A stretch of 50,133 bases of DNA. Origin: Candidatus Moraniibacteriota bacterium (GTDB taxonomy: Bacteria > Patescibacteriota > Minisyncoccia > Moranbacterales > UBA1568). The position numbers and the translations under genes were made by a program. The stretch is taken from positions 1 to 50,133 of the forward strand of contig JAAXXZ010000009.1 in the NCBI GenBank assembly GCA_013334245.1, in the 5' to 3' direction. This document shows, in pieces, positions 1-8,458 of the stretch (its first letter is position 1; each line of letters starts with the position of its first letter). The notes below the pieces were generated by a model. That model ran no database searches. It saw only the letters and a program-made list of their open reading frames with translations, and was not told the origin of the DNA.

Positions 1-1
1 C

Positions 2-124
2 GTCTCCACAAGAGCGTTGAAACGGGCGCAGCGTTCCCTGAACGGAAGACCGAGAAAAGTCTTGAAATTCGCAACGCCACAAGAGGCCTTAAATCAATTC
101 GTTGCGTTAGATTTTAGGAAGTAA
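2..124 (+). pseudogene. IS30-like transposase, C-terminal fragment (cut by window edge)
   Basis: An open frame enters from the left edge and stops at a TAA. The visible 40 residues contain the pattern LNGRPRKVL followed by ATPQEAL. That matches the conserved C-terminal end of the DDE integrase core in IS30-family transposases (LNxRPRKxLxxxTPxE). The rest lies outside the window, so I cannot say whether the gene is intact. No inverted repeat marking the element end is recognisable in the following 90 bp. Confidence 0.6.
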
Positions 125-212
125 GTTAATAAAAAGAGCGGGAAATCCGCCCTCCCGGTACTACGAGACGGAATCTAGCAGGAAACGGCCACCCACGCAA
201 GCGACATGACAT
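125..212. other. Intergenic stretch with no recognised feature
   Basis: Between the transposase stop and the terminator of the first minus-strand gene I see no convincing ORF, promoter or repeat. The transposon end presumably lies here but cannot be delimited without a second copy. Confidence 0.3.
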
Positions 213-241
213 AAAAAAGAGGGCTCCCGGATCGGAGCCCT
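213..241 (-). terminator. Rho-independent terminator of the 257-958 gene
   Basis: Inverted repeat GGGCTCC / GGAGCCC (221-227 and 234-240, 6-nt loop). On the minus strand it is followed by TCTTTTTT. It sits directly downstream of the minus-strand stop at 257. Confidence 0.85.
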
Positions 242-256
242 GTATGGTCGGCACAT

Positions 257-958
257 TCATTTTTTTCTTTTTTTCCTGCAGGTCGCTACCAGGTGCTCCC
301 ACGAGGACGGATCGAGGAAATCCTCGACGACTTCGGTGTCCATGCCGGCTGAGGCGACCCGAAACCGACTTATCTCGGGAGACAGGACCGAGACGATCGG
401 AATGCCGTCAAGGTCGGTCCGAAGCGGAAAAGTGTCGTTCACCGCACAGCCTATGCCGATAACCCTGCCGCCGAGCTTCCGCACGGAGCGGATCGCCGTC
501 TCGAGTTCCGGGATATCCGTTTCCGAGATCATCCCTGCCAGGACGAGCACCCGCTCCTTCTCGCCGACACATGTCCGGAAACGGATAATCCGTCCCGCCA
601 CCTTGTCATCATACCCACCGGGAACGGTCTGCAGGAGCCCGCATCGGCACCGCATCGCGACCGGATACCCGAACGCGTCCTCACCCGGAAGCGGCAGGAT
701 TGCCGTCGGCTCGAGTTTTCCTTTCTTCAGGTCCTTCACAAGCAGTTCCGAGAAAAAGTCCAGGATCCCGGGCCACTGCGCGGCCCACCAGAAATGTATA
801 ATCTCGGAACGGAGACCCGTTTCATCGACAAACCGGCGCGCGTCATTCTTTGCGAATGCAAGCCACGCATCGACATTCTGGAGCGTCTTCTTCGGATCAC
901 GCTTCGTATGAGCGTCGCGGGCGATATAACCCGTCCCGGAATTTCCCTTGTGCTGCAT
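257..958 (-). CDS. Phosphoribosyltransferase-like protein of unknown function
   Basis: A 233-residue protein starting at an ATG with an ideal ribosome-binding site (AAGGAGG at 964-970, 5-nt spacer). The middle (AILPLPGEDAFGYPVAMRC) and the strand-loop-helix RVLVLAGMISETDIPELETA, followed by a hydrophobic strand GGRVIGIGC, resemble the fold of type I phosphoribosyltransferases such as PyrE. The diagnostic acidic pair of the PRPP loop (DDVxTTG) is replaced by LAGMISE, so PRPP binding is doubtful. It has its own promoter and terminator and so is monocistronic. The PRTase link is an inference from pattern only; it may be a fold relative with a different role. Confidence 0.6.
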   Translation of the reverse strand: MQHKGNSGTGYIARDAHTKRDPKKTLQNVDAWLAFAKNDARRFVDETGLRSEIIHFWWAAQWPGILDFFSELLVKDLKKGKLEPTAILPLPGEDAFGYPVAMRCRCGLLQTVPGGYDDKVAGRIIRFRTCVGEKERVLVLAGMISETDIPELETAIRSVRKLGGRVIGIGCAVNDTFPLRTDLDGIPIVSVLSPEISRFRVASAGMDTEVVEDFLDPSSWEHLVATCRKKRKK

Positions 959-1006
959 CTCTTCCTCCTTCGTTTTGTGGATTTATCGTTTTCAAAAGAA
1001 CGCGAT

Positions 1007-1035
1007 ATCCTAGCAGGAAAGCGGAAAGAATGCAA
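1007..1035 (-). promoter_or_regulatory. Promoter of the 257-958 gene
   Basis: Minus-strand -35 TTGCAT (1030-1035), 17-nt spacer, extended -10 TGC-TAGGAT (TAGGAT at 1007-1012). Transcription would start about 35 nt upstream of the good Shine-Dalgarno site. Confidence 0.5.
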
Positions 1036-1055
1036 CGGTCACCCGGATCGAAGCC

Positions 1056-3791
1056 CTACCGACCGGTTCCGAGCGCCTCTGACAGCCTTCGTTTTCGCAC
1101 CTCCTCGAAAACGAAGACGAGCGCGGTGAAGCACCAGGCGACGGCCCAATCGATGCGCTCGATCGGAGCCATGCCAAGGACACGATGGAAGAACGGTAAA
1201 TTTGTAAAGGCGAAGAGCATCGCGATTGAGACGCCAAAACCAACGAATATCATCGGGTTCGAAAAGAACGGCATCCGAAAGAACGAGCGCGTCTCACTCC
1301 GAGATTGGAAGAGGTTTGCCATCTGCGTCAAAGCAAGCGTGACATAGGTGGCGGTCGTCGCGTGCCGATATGCAAAGCTCTCGGAATCAAGCGCCATACC
1401 ATGCGACCAGCCCTCGCGGATAAGCGCAAGCACAAACGCGGTTGCGCCGCCGATTGCCATGATTGCGCCAATCGAAAGGATGCGACGGACCCCGCGCCAA
1501 TCCATGACCGTACGTCCCTTGGCCGATGACACATGTGCGGTCGATTCGGGTTCTTCGGGTTCGACACCGAGTGCGAAGGACGGGAAGACGTCCGTCGCCA
1601 GATCGATTGAAAGGATCTGTACCGCCGTAATCGGGGACGGGATATGCAACAGGAATCCGAGCAGCACGGAGAACAGTTCGCTCGCGTTCGAGGTGAACAC
1701 GTAGTGCGTGAACTTGCGCAGGTTTTCAAAGATGCGACGGCCTTCACGAACGGCACGTACGATCGATGCGAAGTGATCGTCCAGCAGGATCATGTCCGCC
1801 GCGTCCTTGGAAACGTCGGTTCCCGTGATGCCCATCGCGACACCGATATCGGCTTTCTTGAGCGCCAACGCGTCGTTCACGCCGTCACCCGTCATCGCGA
1901 CTACCTCCCCCGCCGCCTGAAGGACGGTCGCTAAACGGAGTTTCTGTTCCGGCGCGATCCGGGAAAACACGGCTCCACTTTTCGCCGCCGTCACGATCGC
2001 CTCGTCGGAAAGGGTGTCGAAAATCGTCCCGTTCACCGAAATCGGTGCCGTTCCTTCAGGGAAAAAACCGGCCTTCGACGCGATAGCCTTGGCCGTCGCC
2101 TCATAGTCCCCCGTCACCATGACTACCGAAACGCCGAGATTGCGACATTCGGAAATCGCCTCACGGATTCCTTCCCGCGGAGGATCGATCATAGCCACCA
2201 TACCGGTCCACACGAGATTTCTCTCCGCTTCCTCCGGATACGCGTTTTCCGACGCACCGTCGAGATCGCGGTAGCCGAGCCCAAGGACACGCAGCGCCTG
2301 GGAGGAAAGGTCGTCATATATGGCTCGCACACGTGTCTTGTCCTCCGCGGTAAACGGCCTCCTTTCGCCCCCGTCGATCCATTCGGTCGACAGCTCCAGA
2401 AGGACTTCGGGAGAACCCTTCACGTACGATCTCGTTTCTGCATTCGCGTAGATGACGCTCATCCGTCGCCTCTCGGACTCGAACGGATTCTCGGCGATCT
2501 TCCGGAAACCGACCTCGAAGAAATCAGGCCGGGAGTTGTATTTCCGCGCCGCTACGATAAGCGCGCCCTCGGTCGGATCGCCGGTCACGACATACCGTCC
2601 ATCCGTCATCGAAAGGGACGCATCATTACAAAGCGTACAGATACGGAACAGCATCTCGGCGCCGGGAACGTCGGCAGGATTCACGAGTTTGCCGTTTCGC
2701 GAGAAATCACCTTTCGGCTCATATCCGACCCCGGAAACATCATATCGTTCGGTACCGAGCACGATACCGGTCACCGACAGCTCGTTCTTGGTCACGGTGC
2801 CCGTCTTGTCGGTACAGATGAACGATACGGAACCGAGCGTCTCTACCGCGGACAGTTTCTTGGCCAGAACGTTCTTTGTGAGCAGACGCTTCATACCGAG
2901 CGCGAACGCGACGGAGAGTGCCGCCGGCAATCCTTCCGGAACCACCGAGACGGAAAGCGCCAGCCCGAGCAGCAGCGACTGGTACAGCGGGATGTGCTGA
3001 TAGTGGCCGATCATGATAACGACGCCTCCGATGGATATCGAGAGAAGCGCCACGCCGCGGCCAAACCGTTCCATTTTTTTCTGCAGCGGCGTCGCCACCT
3101 GCTTTATCCCGTGCGTCAGTTCCGCCATTCGTCCAAGCTCCGTAGCGGCTCCGGTCGCGATAATGACGACACGCGCCTCGCCGGACACCACGGATTCGCC
3201 CATGAAGACGAGATTTTCGATGTCACTCCGCGCAACTATTCCCTTCATTGCACCGGAAACCCGTTTTTCTGGGACGGACTCCCCCGTAAAAATGAAGCTG
3301 TTGACCTTGAAATTGTAGGCTTCGAGAACATACGCGTCGGCAGGAACACTCGATCCCGCATCAAGAAAAACGACGTCGCCGGGAACGAGTTCCGACACCG
3401 GGATATCGCGTTTTTCGCCATCGCGGATGACCGTGGCCGTATCGGCGACGAACGTGGCGAGTTTCTCGATGATCCGTTCCGCCTTGAATTCCTGGAAAAA
3501 ACCGATCGCCGCGTTCGAAAGGATTATAATAGCGATGATATTCGAATCGCGCGTCTCACCGAGCGCGAGTGCCGCGATGCCGGCAACCGCAAGGATCCAG
3601 ACGAATACGTCGTTGAACTGCTTCACGAACAGTTTCAACGCGACGAAACGGCGTTTCGACTCAATCACGTTCCTGCCATGCGTCTTCAGACGCGAAGCGG
3701 CCTCCACACCGGAAAGTCCGTTCATTGAAGTTCGTAACCGTGTCAGCGTCTCGACCGCGGACAACTGATAGAAGTTTTTTTCAATATCCAT
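1056..3791 (-). CDS. P-type cation-transporting ATPase (P2-type)
   Basis: A 911-residue membrane pump. It has a cation_ATPase_N region at the start, TGES (about 169-172) in the actuator, PEGLP (about 285-289) in the fourth membrane helix, the phosphorylation motif ICTDKTGT with aspartate near 328, and the hinge motif TGDGVNDALALKKADIG. The C-terminal block has four or more helices. The motif set is that of Ca2+ or Na+/K+-type P2 ATPases. The sixth-helix sequence DLATDVFPSFALG differs from the Ca2+-pump DGLPA pattern, so the ion is unresolved. The frame is open for 72 more codons upstream, but those run antisense-frame into tgt; ATG 3791 precedes the N-terminal domain and is chosen. No clear Shine-Dalgarno site. 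It lies 65 bp downstream of tgt on the same strand. Confidence 0.9.
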   Translation of the reverse strand: MDIEKNFYQLSAVETLTRLRTSMNGLSGVEAASRLKTHGRNVIESKRRFVALKLFVKQFNDVFVWILAVAGIAALALGETRDSNIIAIIILSNAAIGFFQEFKAERIIEKLATFVADTATVIRDGEKRDIPVSELVPGDVVFLDAGSSVPADAYVLEAYNFKVNSFIFTGESVPEKRVSGAMKGIVARSDIENLVFMGESVVSGEARVVIIATGAATELGRMAELTHGIKQVATPLQKKMERFGRGVALLSISIGGVVIMIGHYQHIPLYQSLLLGLALSVSVVPEGLPAALSVAFALGMKRLLTKNVLAKKLSAVETLGSVSFICTDKTGTVTKNELSVTGIVLGTERYDVSGVGYEPKGDFSRNGKLVNPADVPGAEMLFRICTLCNDASLSMTDGRYVVTGDPTEGALIVAARKYNSRPDFFEVGFRKIAENPFESERRRMSVIYANAETRSYVKGSPEVLLELSTEWIDGGERRPFTAEDKTRVRAIYDDLSSQALRVLGLGYRDLDGASENAYPEEAERNLVWTGMVAMIDPPREGIREAISECRNLGVSVVMVTGDYEATAKAIASKAGFFPEGTAPISVNGTIFDTLSDEAIVTAAKSGAVFSRIAPEQKLRLATVLQAAGEVVAMTGDGVNDALALKKADIGVAMGITGTDVSKDAADMILLDDHFASIVRAVREGRRIFENLRKFTHYVFTSNASELFSVLLGFLLHIPSPITAVQILSIDLATDVFPSFALGVEPEEPESTAHVSSAKGRTVMDWRGVRRILSIGAIMAIGGATAFVLALIREGWSHGMALDSESFAYRHATTATYVTLALTQMANLFQSRSETRSFFRMPFFSNPMIFVGFGVSIAMLFAFTNLPFFHRVLGMAPIERIDWAVAWCFTALVFVFEEVRKRRLSEALGTGR

Positions 3792-3856
3792 ATGGATTGA
3801 AGTCAGGGAATCGAAAGTCCGAATCGAAAATTTGCCTGTTACCGACCCCGAAAAGA

Positions 3857-5011
3857 TCAGCTCCTCTTCCCGTGCAAGGTCTCCATCAGCTTCCCGTAGA
3901 AACGAAGGTTGTGCATCGATGCGAGTCGGCTCCCGAGCGGATCCTCCACGCGAAAAAGATGCCGGAGATACGCCCTGGTATGATTCGTACAAAGCGGACA
4001 ATCGCAAGCGGGATCGACGGGAGTGAAATCCTCCACGAATCGTTCGTTATTAATATTGATCGTCTCGTAAAAATCCCCTCGTAGAGACGGGGCATGCCCC
4101 GTCTCTATCATTTCGACTTGCGACTGACTCTTCCACAAGAAGAGTCTCCCATGCCTCCCTTCTCTCGTCGGAATCACACAGTCGAACATGTCCCATCCGA
4201 GCGCATGGCAACGGACGATGTCTTCCGGTGTCCCGATACCGAGAGCGAACCGGACGCTCTCTTCGGGAATGACGGACGCGGTGTGCCGCACGATTTCCTG
4301 GAGGAATACCCCGTCCGAATCCACGTGGCGTCCACCGAACCCGTACCCGTCGAAATCGAATTCCCGCAGCCCTTCGGCACAGCGGGTCCGAAGCTCCGGG
4401 TACATCCCGCCCTGCACGACACCGAACAGGAGCGGGCGGCGATCTTCCGAAATCCCGCGGTCGACGATCTGCCGGTCGTATTCCTCGCGACACCGTTTCG
4501 CCCATCGGATCGTCCGCTCGACCGCATCCGATATCTCACTCTCTGACGCATCGTTCGGTCGCGGGTCATCGAGAACGACCATCATGTCGACACCGAGGTC
4601 GAATTGGATCGCAATTGCCCGTTCGGGCGTAAGCATTCGTTTCGATCCGTCGAGTACCGACTTGAATTCGGCACCCTCTTCCGTTATCTTTCCCATTTTC
4701 GCATCGCGGTGTATAAGCGAGTACACCTGATATCCGCCGGAATCCGAAAGGATGGGTCCGCCCCAATCCATGAACCGATGTACACCGCCCGCCTTCCGGA
4801 TCAGCTCCTCGCCCGGCTGTAACATGAGATGATACGTGTTCACGACCAATGCTCCGATACCGGCATCACGGATCTCGGCAACCGTCGTCCCCCGTACCGC
4901 GGCACGCGTCGCGTCCGGCATGAAGAACGGGGTAGGGATACTCCCCGCCGCCGTCCGAAGTAAACCCCTCCGTCCGCAGACTGAACTGTCTTCCCGAAGA
5001 AATGCGTTCAT
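3857..5011 (-). CDS. tgt: Queuine/preQ1 tRNA-ribosyltransferase
   Basis: 384 residues, full family length. The enzyme exchanges guanine-34 of GUN-anticodon tRNAs for a queuosine precursor. Visible signatures are VVNTYHL, GGVHRFMDWGGPILSDSGGYQ (catalytic-pocket Asp near 90), GWDMFDCVIPTREGRHGRLF with the nucleophilic Asp, and a zinc site CDCPLC (336, 338, 341) with a histidine near 367. The usual DSGGFQ is DSGGYQ and the spacing around LDDPRPNDAS is slightly atypical, as in CPR-type Tgt. Start ATG 5011. It begins 5 bp after the stop of the upstream DUF11 gene, suggesting co-transcription. No queuosine biosynthesis gene is visible in the window, so the base would be salvaged or made elsewhere. 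Confidence 0.93.
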   Translation of the reverse strand: MNAFLREDSSVCGRRGLLRTAAGSIPTPFFMPDATRAAVRGTTVAEIRDAGIGALVVNTYHLMLQPGEELIRKAGGVHRFMDWGGPILSDSGGYQVYSLIHRDAKMGKITEEGAEFKSVLDGSKRMLTPERAIAIQFDLGVDMMVVLDDPRPNDASESEISDAVERTIRWAKRCREEYDRQIVDRGISEDRRPLLFGVVQGGMYPELRTRCAEGLREFDFDGYGFGGRHVDSDGVFLQEIVRHTASVIPEESVRFALGIGTPEDIVRCHALGWDMFDCVIPTREGRHGRLFLWKSQSQVEMIETGHAPSLRGDFYETININNERFVEDFTPVDPACDCPLCTNHTRAYLRHLFRVEDPLGSRLASMHNLRFYGKLMETLHGKRS

Positions 5012-5015
5012 GCGT

Positions 5016-6917
5016 TTATGGTACGACGGTATCCTTGCCGTCGGGCACGCCCGACCCCTCCGCCGAGTCCGAAAGCATCTTCTCGCCCGTATGCACGCTT
5101 ACCGGGTTCTTCGTGAACGTATCAACGCCTTCGAGCACGGAATCTTGCAGCAGGATCGGCTGTTTTTCGATCAGGTCCGGTCCCGGCACGGAAGAAACCT
5201 GGATGACAAGCTCGCGAGTCGATTTCCCACCGCCGAGCATGGTCCCGATATCCCACACAAGCTGTCCGGTCCGGTCGTTAAACGAGACCGCTTCCGCATC
5301 CGGCGATTTCTTGCCGGCGTATTTCACTCCCGTCGGAATCGTCGCGGTCATCTTAACCCCGGAGAGATCGTTTAGATAATTCGTCACACTGAAACGGATC
5401 GCATATCCCGTCTCCTGCCCGACTTTCGGGGGAATAGGGCCGTACCCGGGGAAAACAGCGTCGGCATACGATATGGAGGCCTCGACTTTCGCGCCGGCAC
5501 CGATCCGGACATCGAGCGCGTTGCTCGCGATCACCTTGTTCGCCTTGGATGCCAGTGGCACGTCCGGACTGTCGATCTTCGCGACCGTCCGAACTGTCAA
5601 TCCTTTTCCGGAATCTATGTCTCGACGAATCGGTACGGCGAACCTGATCTCTCCACCCTGATGCGGCTCGAGCCGGGCGAGTCCGGGAATATCGGACGCC
5701 TTCCAGGTGATGATGCCCTTCTGCACGTCATACGAACCGGTCGTGCCCCCGAACGTCAGCTGGGTCATGTCGAGCAGGTTCGCGTTCACCTCCATGGTGA
5801 CGATCACGTCCCGCAATCCTATATCGCCGGTATTCGTGTAATCAAGCTGGTACGAGAGCTTCTCTCCGGGACTTGCGGACAGGTCCGTCTTCCCTCCGAC
5901 CTGCTGCGTTATGGTCAACGGCGAGGCGATGATACGGGTCAATCGTTCCTTCCGGTCATACGCAAGAAACGAACCATCCCCTTGCAAAGTGCCTATTTCC
6001 ACGATGGCCGTCTTCGCCTGATTGTTCCCGCCGATAAGGATTCCCTTCACGCGGATCTGACCTCCGGAGTTCGGCAGAAGCGCGCCGATCTTCCAGACCG
6101 AGTTTCCCTCGGACGGAACCGGCTCCGCCTGATTGAAACGGAATCCTTCGGGATAGGTGACCCGGACCCGAAGGTTCTGAAACGCGACATCGCCATCATT
6201 GTGATAGGAAATGACGTATTCCGCCTCGTTTCCGGAAGCCGCCTCCTGTGGAACGACCATATCGAACGAAAGCGGAGACGATACGATCGTGACTCCGAAA
6301 CGCGATTCGGTTTCGTATCGGCCGGATATACCCGCCGGCGTAAAGCGCGCTACGGAACGGAAATACGTCAGCGAACCGCGCGACCCGTAGAATTTTCCTG
6401 AAAACCTCACCTCACCGGAAGCCCGCCCCTTCACGTCGCCGACCGAAACGGTCGCCGTGTTTCCGGAAATCGTCATACCCGGTAGGGCATCGGGTCGGAA
6501 TTCCGTCGGATACACCAACGAGACTTCCAGATTCTTGGCCCCGAGGATATTATCATTCACCCAATGAACGGTATAGTTCACCGACTCCGCACTGGCGACG
6601 TCCGTCGGTCCGGTCATTTCGGTCTTGACGCGCTCGTTCGCGAACAGTGTAGAACGGAAAAAGGAGAAGCTTAAAATCCCCGCGATCACGATGATGCCGA
6701 CGACGATGACACTCGCCACTTTCCAGTGACGTTTGATGAACATCCACGCCTTCGTGCGATAGGTAGTCCTGTCCGGCACCTGCGACACACTCCATCCCCC
6801 CTGCCCGAACGTGATCTTTCCCTGCTCGGGAACGTTCCCGGGATCGAACGGGGTCCGAAAACTCTCCCCTTCGAAATCGCGACGATTCACGTCTTCATTG
6901 TGATCCTGTAAGCCCAT
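5016..6917 (-). CDS. Membrane-anchored surface protein with DUF11-like repeats
   Basis: 633 residues. A hydrophilic N-terminus of about 65 residues precedes a single transmembrane helix (about 66-88, VASVIVVGIIVIAGILSFSF). A large extracytoplasmic part follows, built of at least four Ig-like beta repeats of about 110-130 residues. Each repeat carries a pattern such as YVISYHNDGDVAFQNLRVRVTYP or LSYQLDYTNTGDIGLRDVIV, typical of DUF11/CARDB-like modules. No cysteines or catalytic motif are evident. The likely role is a cell-surface adhesin or structural protein, common in CPR genomes. Start ATG 6917; the upstream region is purine-rich but lacks a clear SD. It is followed after 4 bp by tgt. Confidence 0.75.
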   Translation of the reverse strand: MGLQDHNEDVNRRDFEGESFRTPFDPGNVPEQGKITFGQGGWSVSQVPDRTTYRTKAWMFIKRHWKVASVIVVGIIVIAGILSFSFFRSTLFANERVKTEMTGPTDVASAESVNYTVHWVNDNILGAKNLEVSLVYPTEFRPDALPGMTISGNTATVSVGDVKGRASGEVRFSGKFYGSRGSLTYFRSVARFTPAGISGRYETESRFGVTIVSSPLSFDMVVPQEAASGNEAEYVISYHNDGDVAFQNLRVRVTYPEGFRFNQAEPVPSEGNSVWKIGALLPNSGGQIRVKGILIGGNNQAKTAIVEIGTLQGDGSFLAYDRKERLTRIIASPLTITQQVGGKTDLSASPGEKLSYQLDYTNTGDIGLRDVIVTMEVNANLLDMTQLTFGGTTGSYDVQKGIITWKASDIPGLARLEPHQGGEIRFAVPIRRDIDSGKGLTVRTVAKIDSPDVPLASKANKVIASNALDVRIGAGAKVEASISYADAVFPGYGPIPPKVGQETGYAIRFSVTNYLNDLSGVKMTATIPTGVKYAGKKSPDAEAVSFNDRTGQLVWDIGTMLGGGKSTRELVIQVSSVPGPDLIEKQPILLQDSVLEGVDTFTKNPVSVHTGEKMLSDSAEGSGVPDGKDTVVP

Positions 6918-6977
6918 AAGCGTTGTTTCTTTCTTTTCATTGTATCAAATGCGTGAAGTCGCGGAAAGCGGGTCTCT

Positions 6978-7691
6978 TCACCTTCCAAGCACGTATCCGA
7001 GGAACAGTTTCCGTATCCTGCCGACTTCGGCGAGGTCGGCGGCGCCGACCCGAAGCTTGAGCACGGAACCGAGCCGGTTTCCCAGGAAAAGACGGATAAG
7101 TTTCACCGCATTCTCGCCGACGACAACCGATTCCCTTCCCGCATGCTCTTCCGAAACGATGCCGCCCGCGGCCGGACTGAAAAAGCACCGACTTCCGCGA
7201 CCGAGCGTGTTTCCGGAAACCGCGCATGTATCCGCCTCGATCCGGTATCCGAGCTCATCAAGAAACTTCACGAAAAACGCCTCGGTCAGAAGTGTCGTCG
7301 CAGCGCCGCCTCCGGCCACACCGTCGAGAAGCGTCAGATATTCGTGAAGGAGCGAAAATAACGCCGGATCCGGTTGTTCGAGCCCGACAATCGAATCGAA
7401 TTCCGCGACCGTAGCGAGCGCGAGGGACAACGTCGCATACTCTGATCGGATACGCTGAAACGATTCCTCGGCGATCGCGCCGGCGACCCGCCCGTTTCCT
7501 TTCCCGCGAACGATGGTCACGTCCGAGAGGGTCAGGGTTTCAAGCGCCGCGGCAAGCTTCGCCTGCGATTTACGCACCCCGATCGCCTTGGCCTGCACTT
7601 TTCCCAGTTCCTTGGTATAGAACGTGTAAAGCCGGTCGGTCTCACCGACCTCCCGTTTCCGAAGCGTGATGGCGGTCAGGCGGAGTTCCAT
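6978..7691 (-). CDS. recO: DNA repair protein RecO
   Basis: 237 residues. It begins MELRLTAITLRKREVGETDRLYTFYT, the OB-fold start typical of RecO, with the helical C-terminal half following. The RecFOR mediator loads RecA at single-strand gaps. Only two cysteines occur where many RecO proteins carry a four-cysteine zinc finger (ADTCAVSG and GSRCFFSP), so zinc binding is probably lost or incomplete. The open frame extends 67 codons upstream, but that part covers a heptad repeat and the end of the NUDIX gene; ATG 7691 is the natural start. Confidence 0.88.
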   Translation of the reverse strand: MELRLTAITLRKREVGETDRLYTFYTKELGKVQAKAIGVRKSQAKLAAALETLTLSDVTIVRGKGNGRVAGAIAEESFQRIRSEYATLSLALATVAEFDSIVGLEQPDPALFSLLHEYLTLLDGVAGGGAATTLLTEAFFVKFLDELGYRIEADTCAVSGNTLGRGSRCFFSPAAGGIVSEEHAGRESVVVGENAVKLIRLFLGNRLGSVLKLRVGAADLAEVGRIRKLFLGYVLGR

Positions 7692-7696
7692 TTCGG

Positions 7697-7724
7697 GAAG
7701 AATGAGGAATAATGAATGAGAAAG
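7697..7724. repeat. Heptad tract (4 units)
   Basis: Four consecutive 7-nt units, GAAGAAT, GAGGAAT, AATGAAT, GAGAAAG, lie between the NUDIX stop and the recO start. They belong to the period-7 tracts found throughout the window. Confidence 0.5.
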
Positions 7725-7735
7725 GCCCGACCAGG

Positions 7736-8275
7736 TCAAAGCAATCCGAGGAAATCGAGCGCAAGGTACCCCATTTCGACATCGGTCAGCCTTCCCGAAC
7801 GGAGATGCTCCCGGAATTCCGGAATCGACATGAGTACGACCTCGAGTTCTTCGCCGTTGTCTTCGGGCTTCGGGTCGGCAACCTTCACACAATCAGTCGC
7901 AACGAATACCCGTTTCCGATACGTCGAATACGCGCTCGGGAACACCTCGCCGACGAACTCGACCACTCCCCGATACCCCGTCTCCTCCAGGAGTTCCCGC
8001 ACCATGCCCTCTTCGCAGCTCTCCCCGTCCGCGACTCCTCCTCCCGGCATTTCCAGCAGCACTTCCCCAGGACCCGGACGGAACTGCCGAACCAGGACGA
8101 CTTTCTTCGATTCGGTCAGCGCAAGACAACAGACCGGGTCGTTGCCGGTACTTAGGTAGAAATCCGTTTCAGTCCCGTTCGGAAGCCGGTACGTCCGTCG
8201 CTCGATACCGCGGCCGTATTTCCGGAACACCTCTTCCCGGGAGAGCTCCTCCCAGGGTTGGATAACGTCTTGCAT
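7736..8275 (-). CDS. NUDIX hydrolase, ADP-ribose pyrophosphatase-like
   Basis: 179 residues from ATG 8275 (a GTG at 8299 would add eight). The complete NUDIX box is GGGVADGE, seven residues, then RELLEETGY, with the flanking strand LVRQFRPGPGEVLLEMPGG. Such enzymes hydrolyse nucleoside diphosphates linked to another moiety; the proline and position after the box resemble ADP-ribose or sugar-nucleotide pyrophosphatases, but the substrate cannot be fixed from sequence. Its 3' end is 44 bp from recO on the same strand. No clear SD precedes either start. Confidence 0.82.
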   Translation of the reverse strand: MQDVIQPWEELSREEVFRKYGRGIERRTYRLPNGTETDFYLSTGNDPVCCLALTESKKVVLVRQFRPGPGEVLLEMPGGGVADGESCEEGMVRELLEETGYRGVVEFVGEVFPSAYSTYRKRVFVATDCVKVADPKPEDNGEELEVVLMSIPEFREHLRSGRLTDVEMGYLALDFLGLL

Positions 8276-8335
8276 ATATTCAATCGTTAGCCGGTCCACG
8301 ATTTAAATCGTCTTTCGCCACATACGTAAACGAGT

Positions 8336-8442
8336 TGTCATCCCGAGCGTAGCCGAGGGATCTGCAAACGTTTACCGCAGATTCCTCGACTCGACACGGT
8401 CGTTCGCGAACGACGCGCCTCGAAGACTCGCTCGGAATGACA
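8336..8442. repeat. TIR element, family E, copy 1
   Basis: 107 bp bounded by terminal inverted repeats TGTCATCCCGAGCG (8336-8349) and CGCTCGGAATGACA (8429-8442), with one mismatch. Related copies are at 27645-27750 and 31550-31625. The interior has no ORF. It resembles a small non-autonomous or REP-like element. Confidence 0.75.
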
Positions 8443-8458
8443 ACATGAACGGATTCTT

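Noticed and set aside
257-958. Functional orotate phosphoribosyltransferase
   Set aside because: The PRPP-binding acidic pair and TTG are missing; only the general fold pattern is suggested.
3792-4007. 72-residue N-terminal extension of the P-type ATPase
   Set aside because: It reads through the tgt 3' end in another frame and lacks similarity to any ATPase N-terminus.
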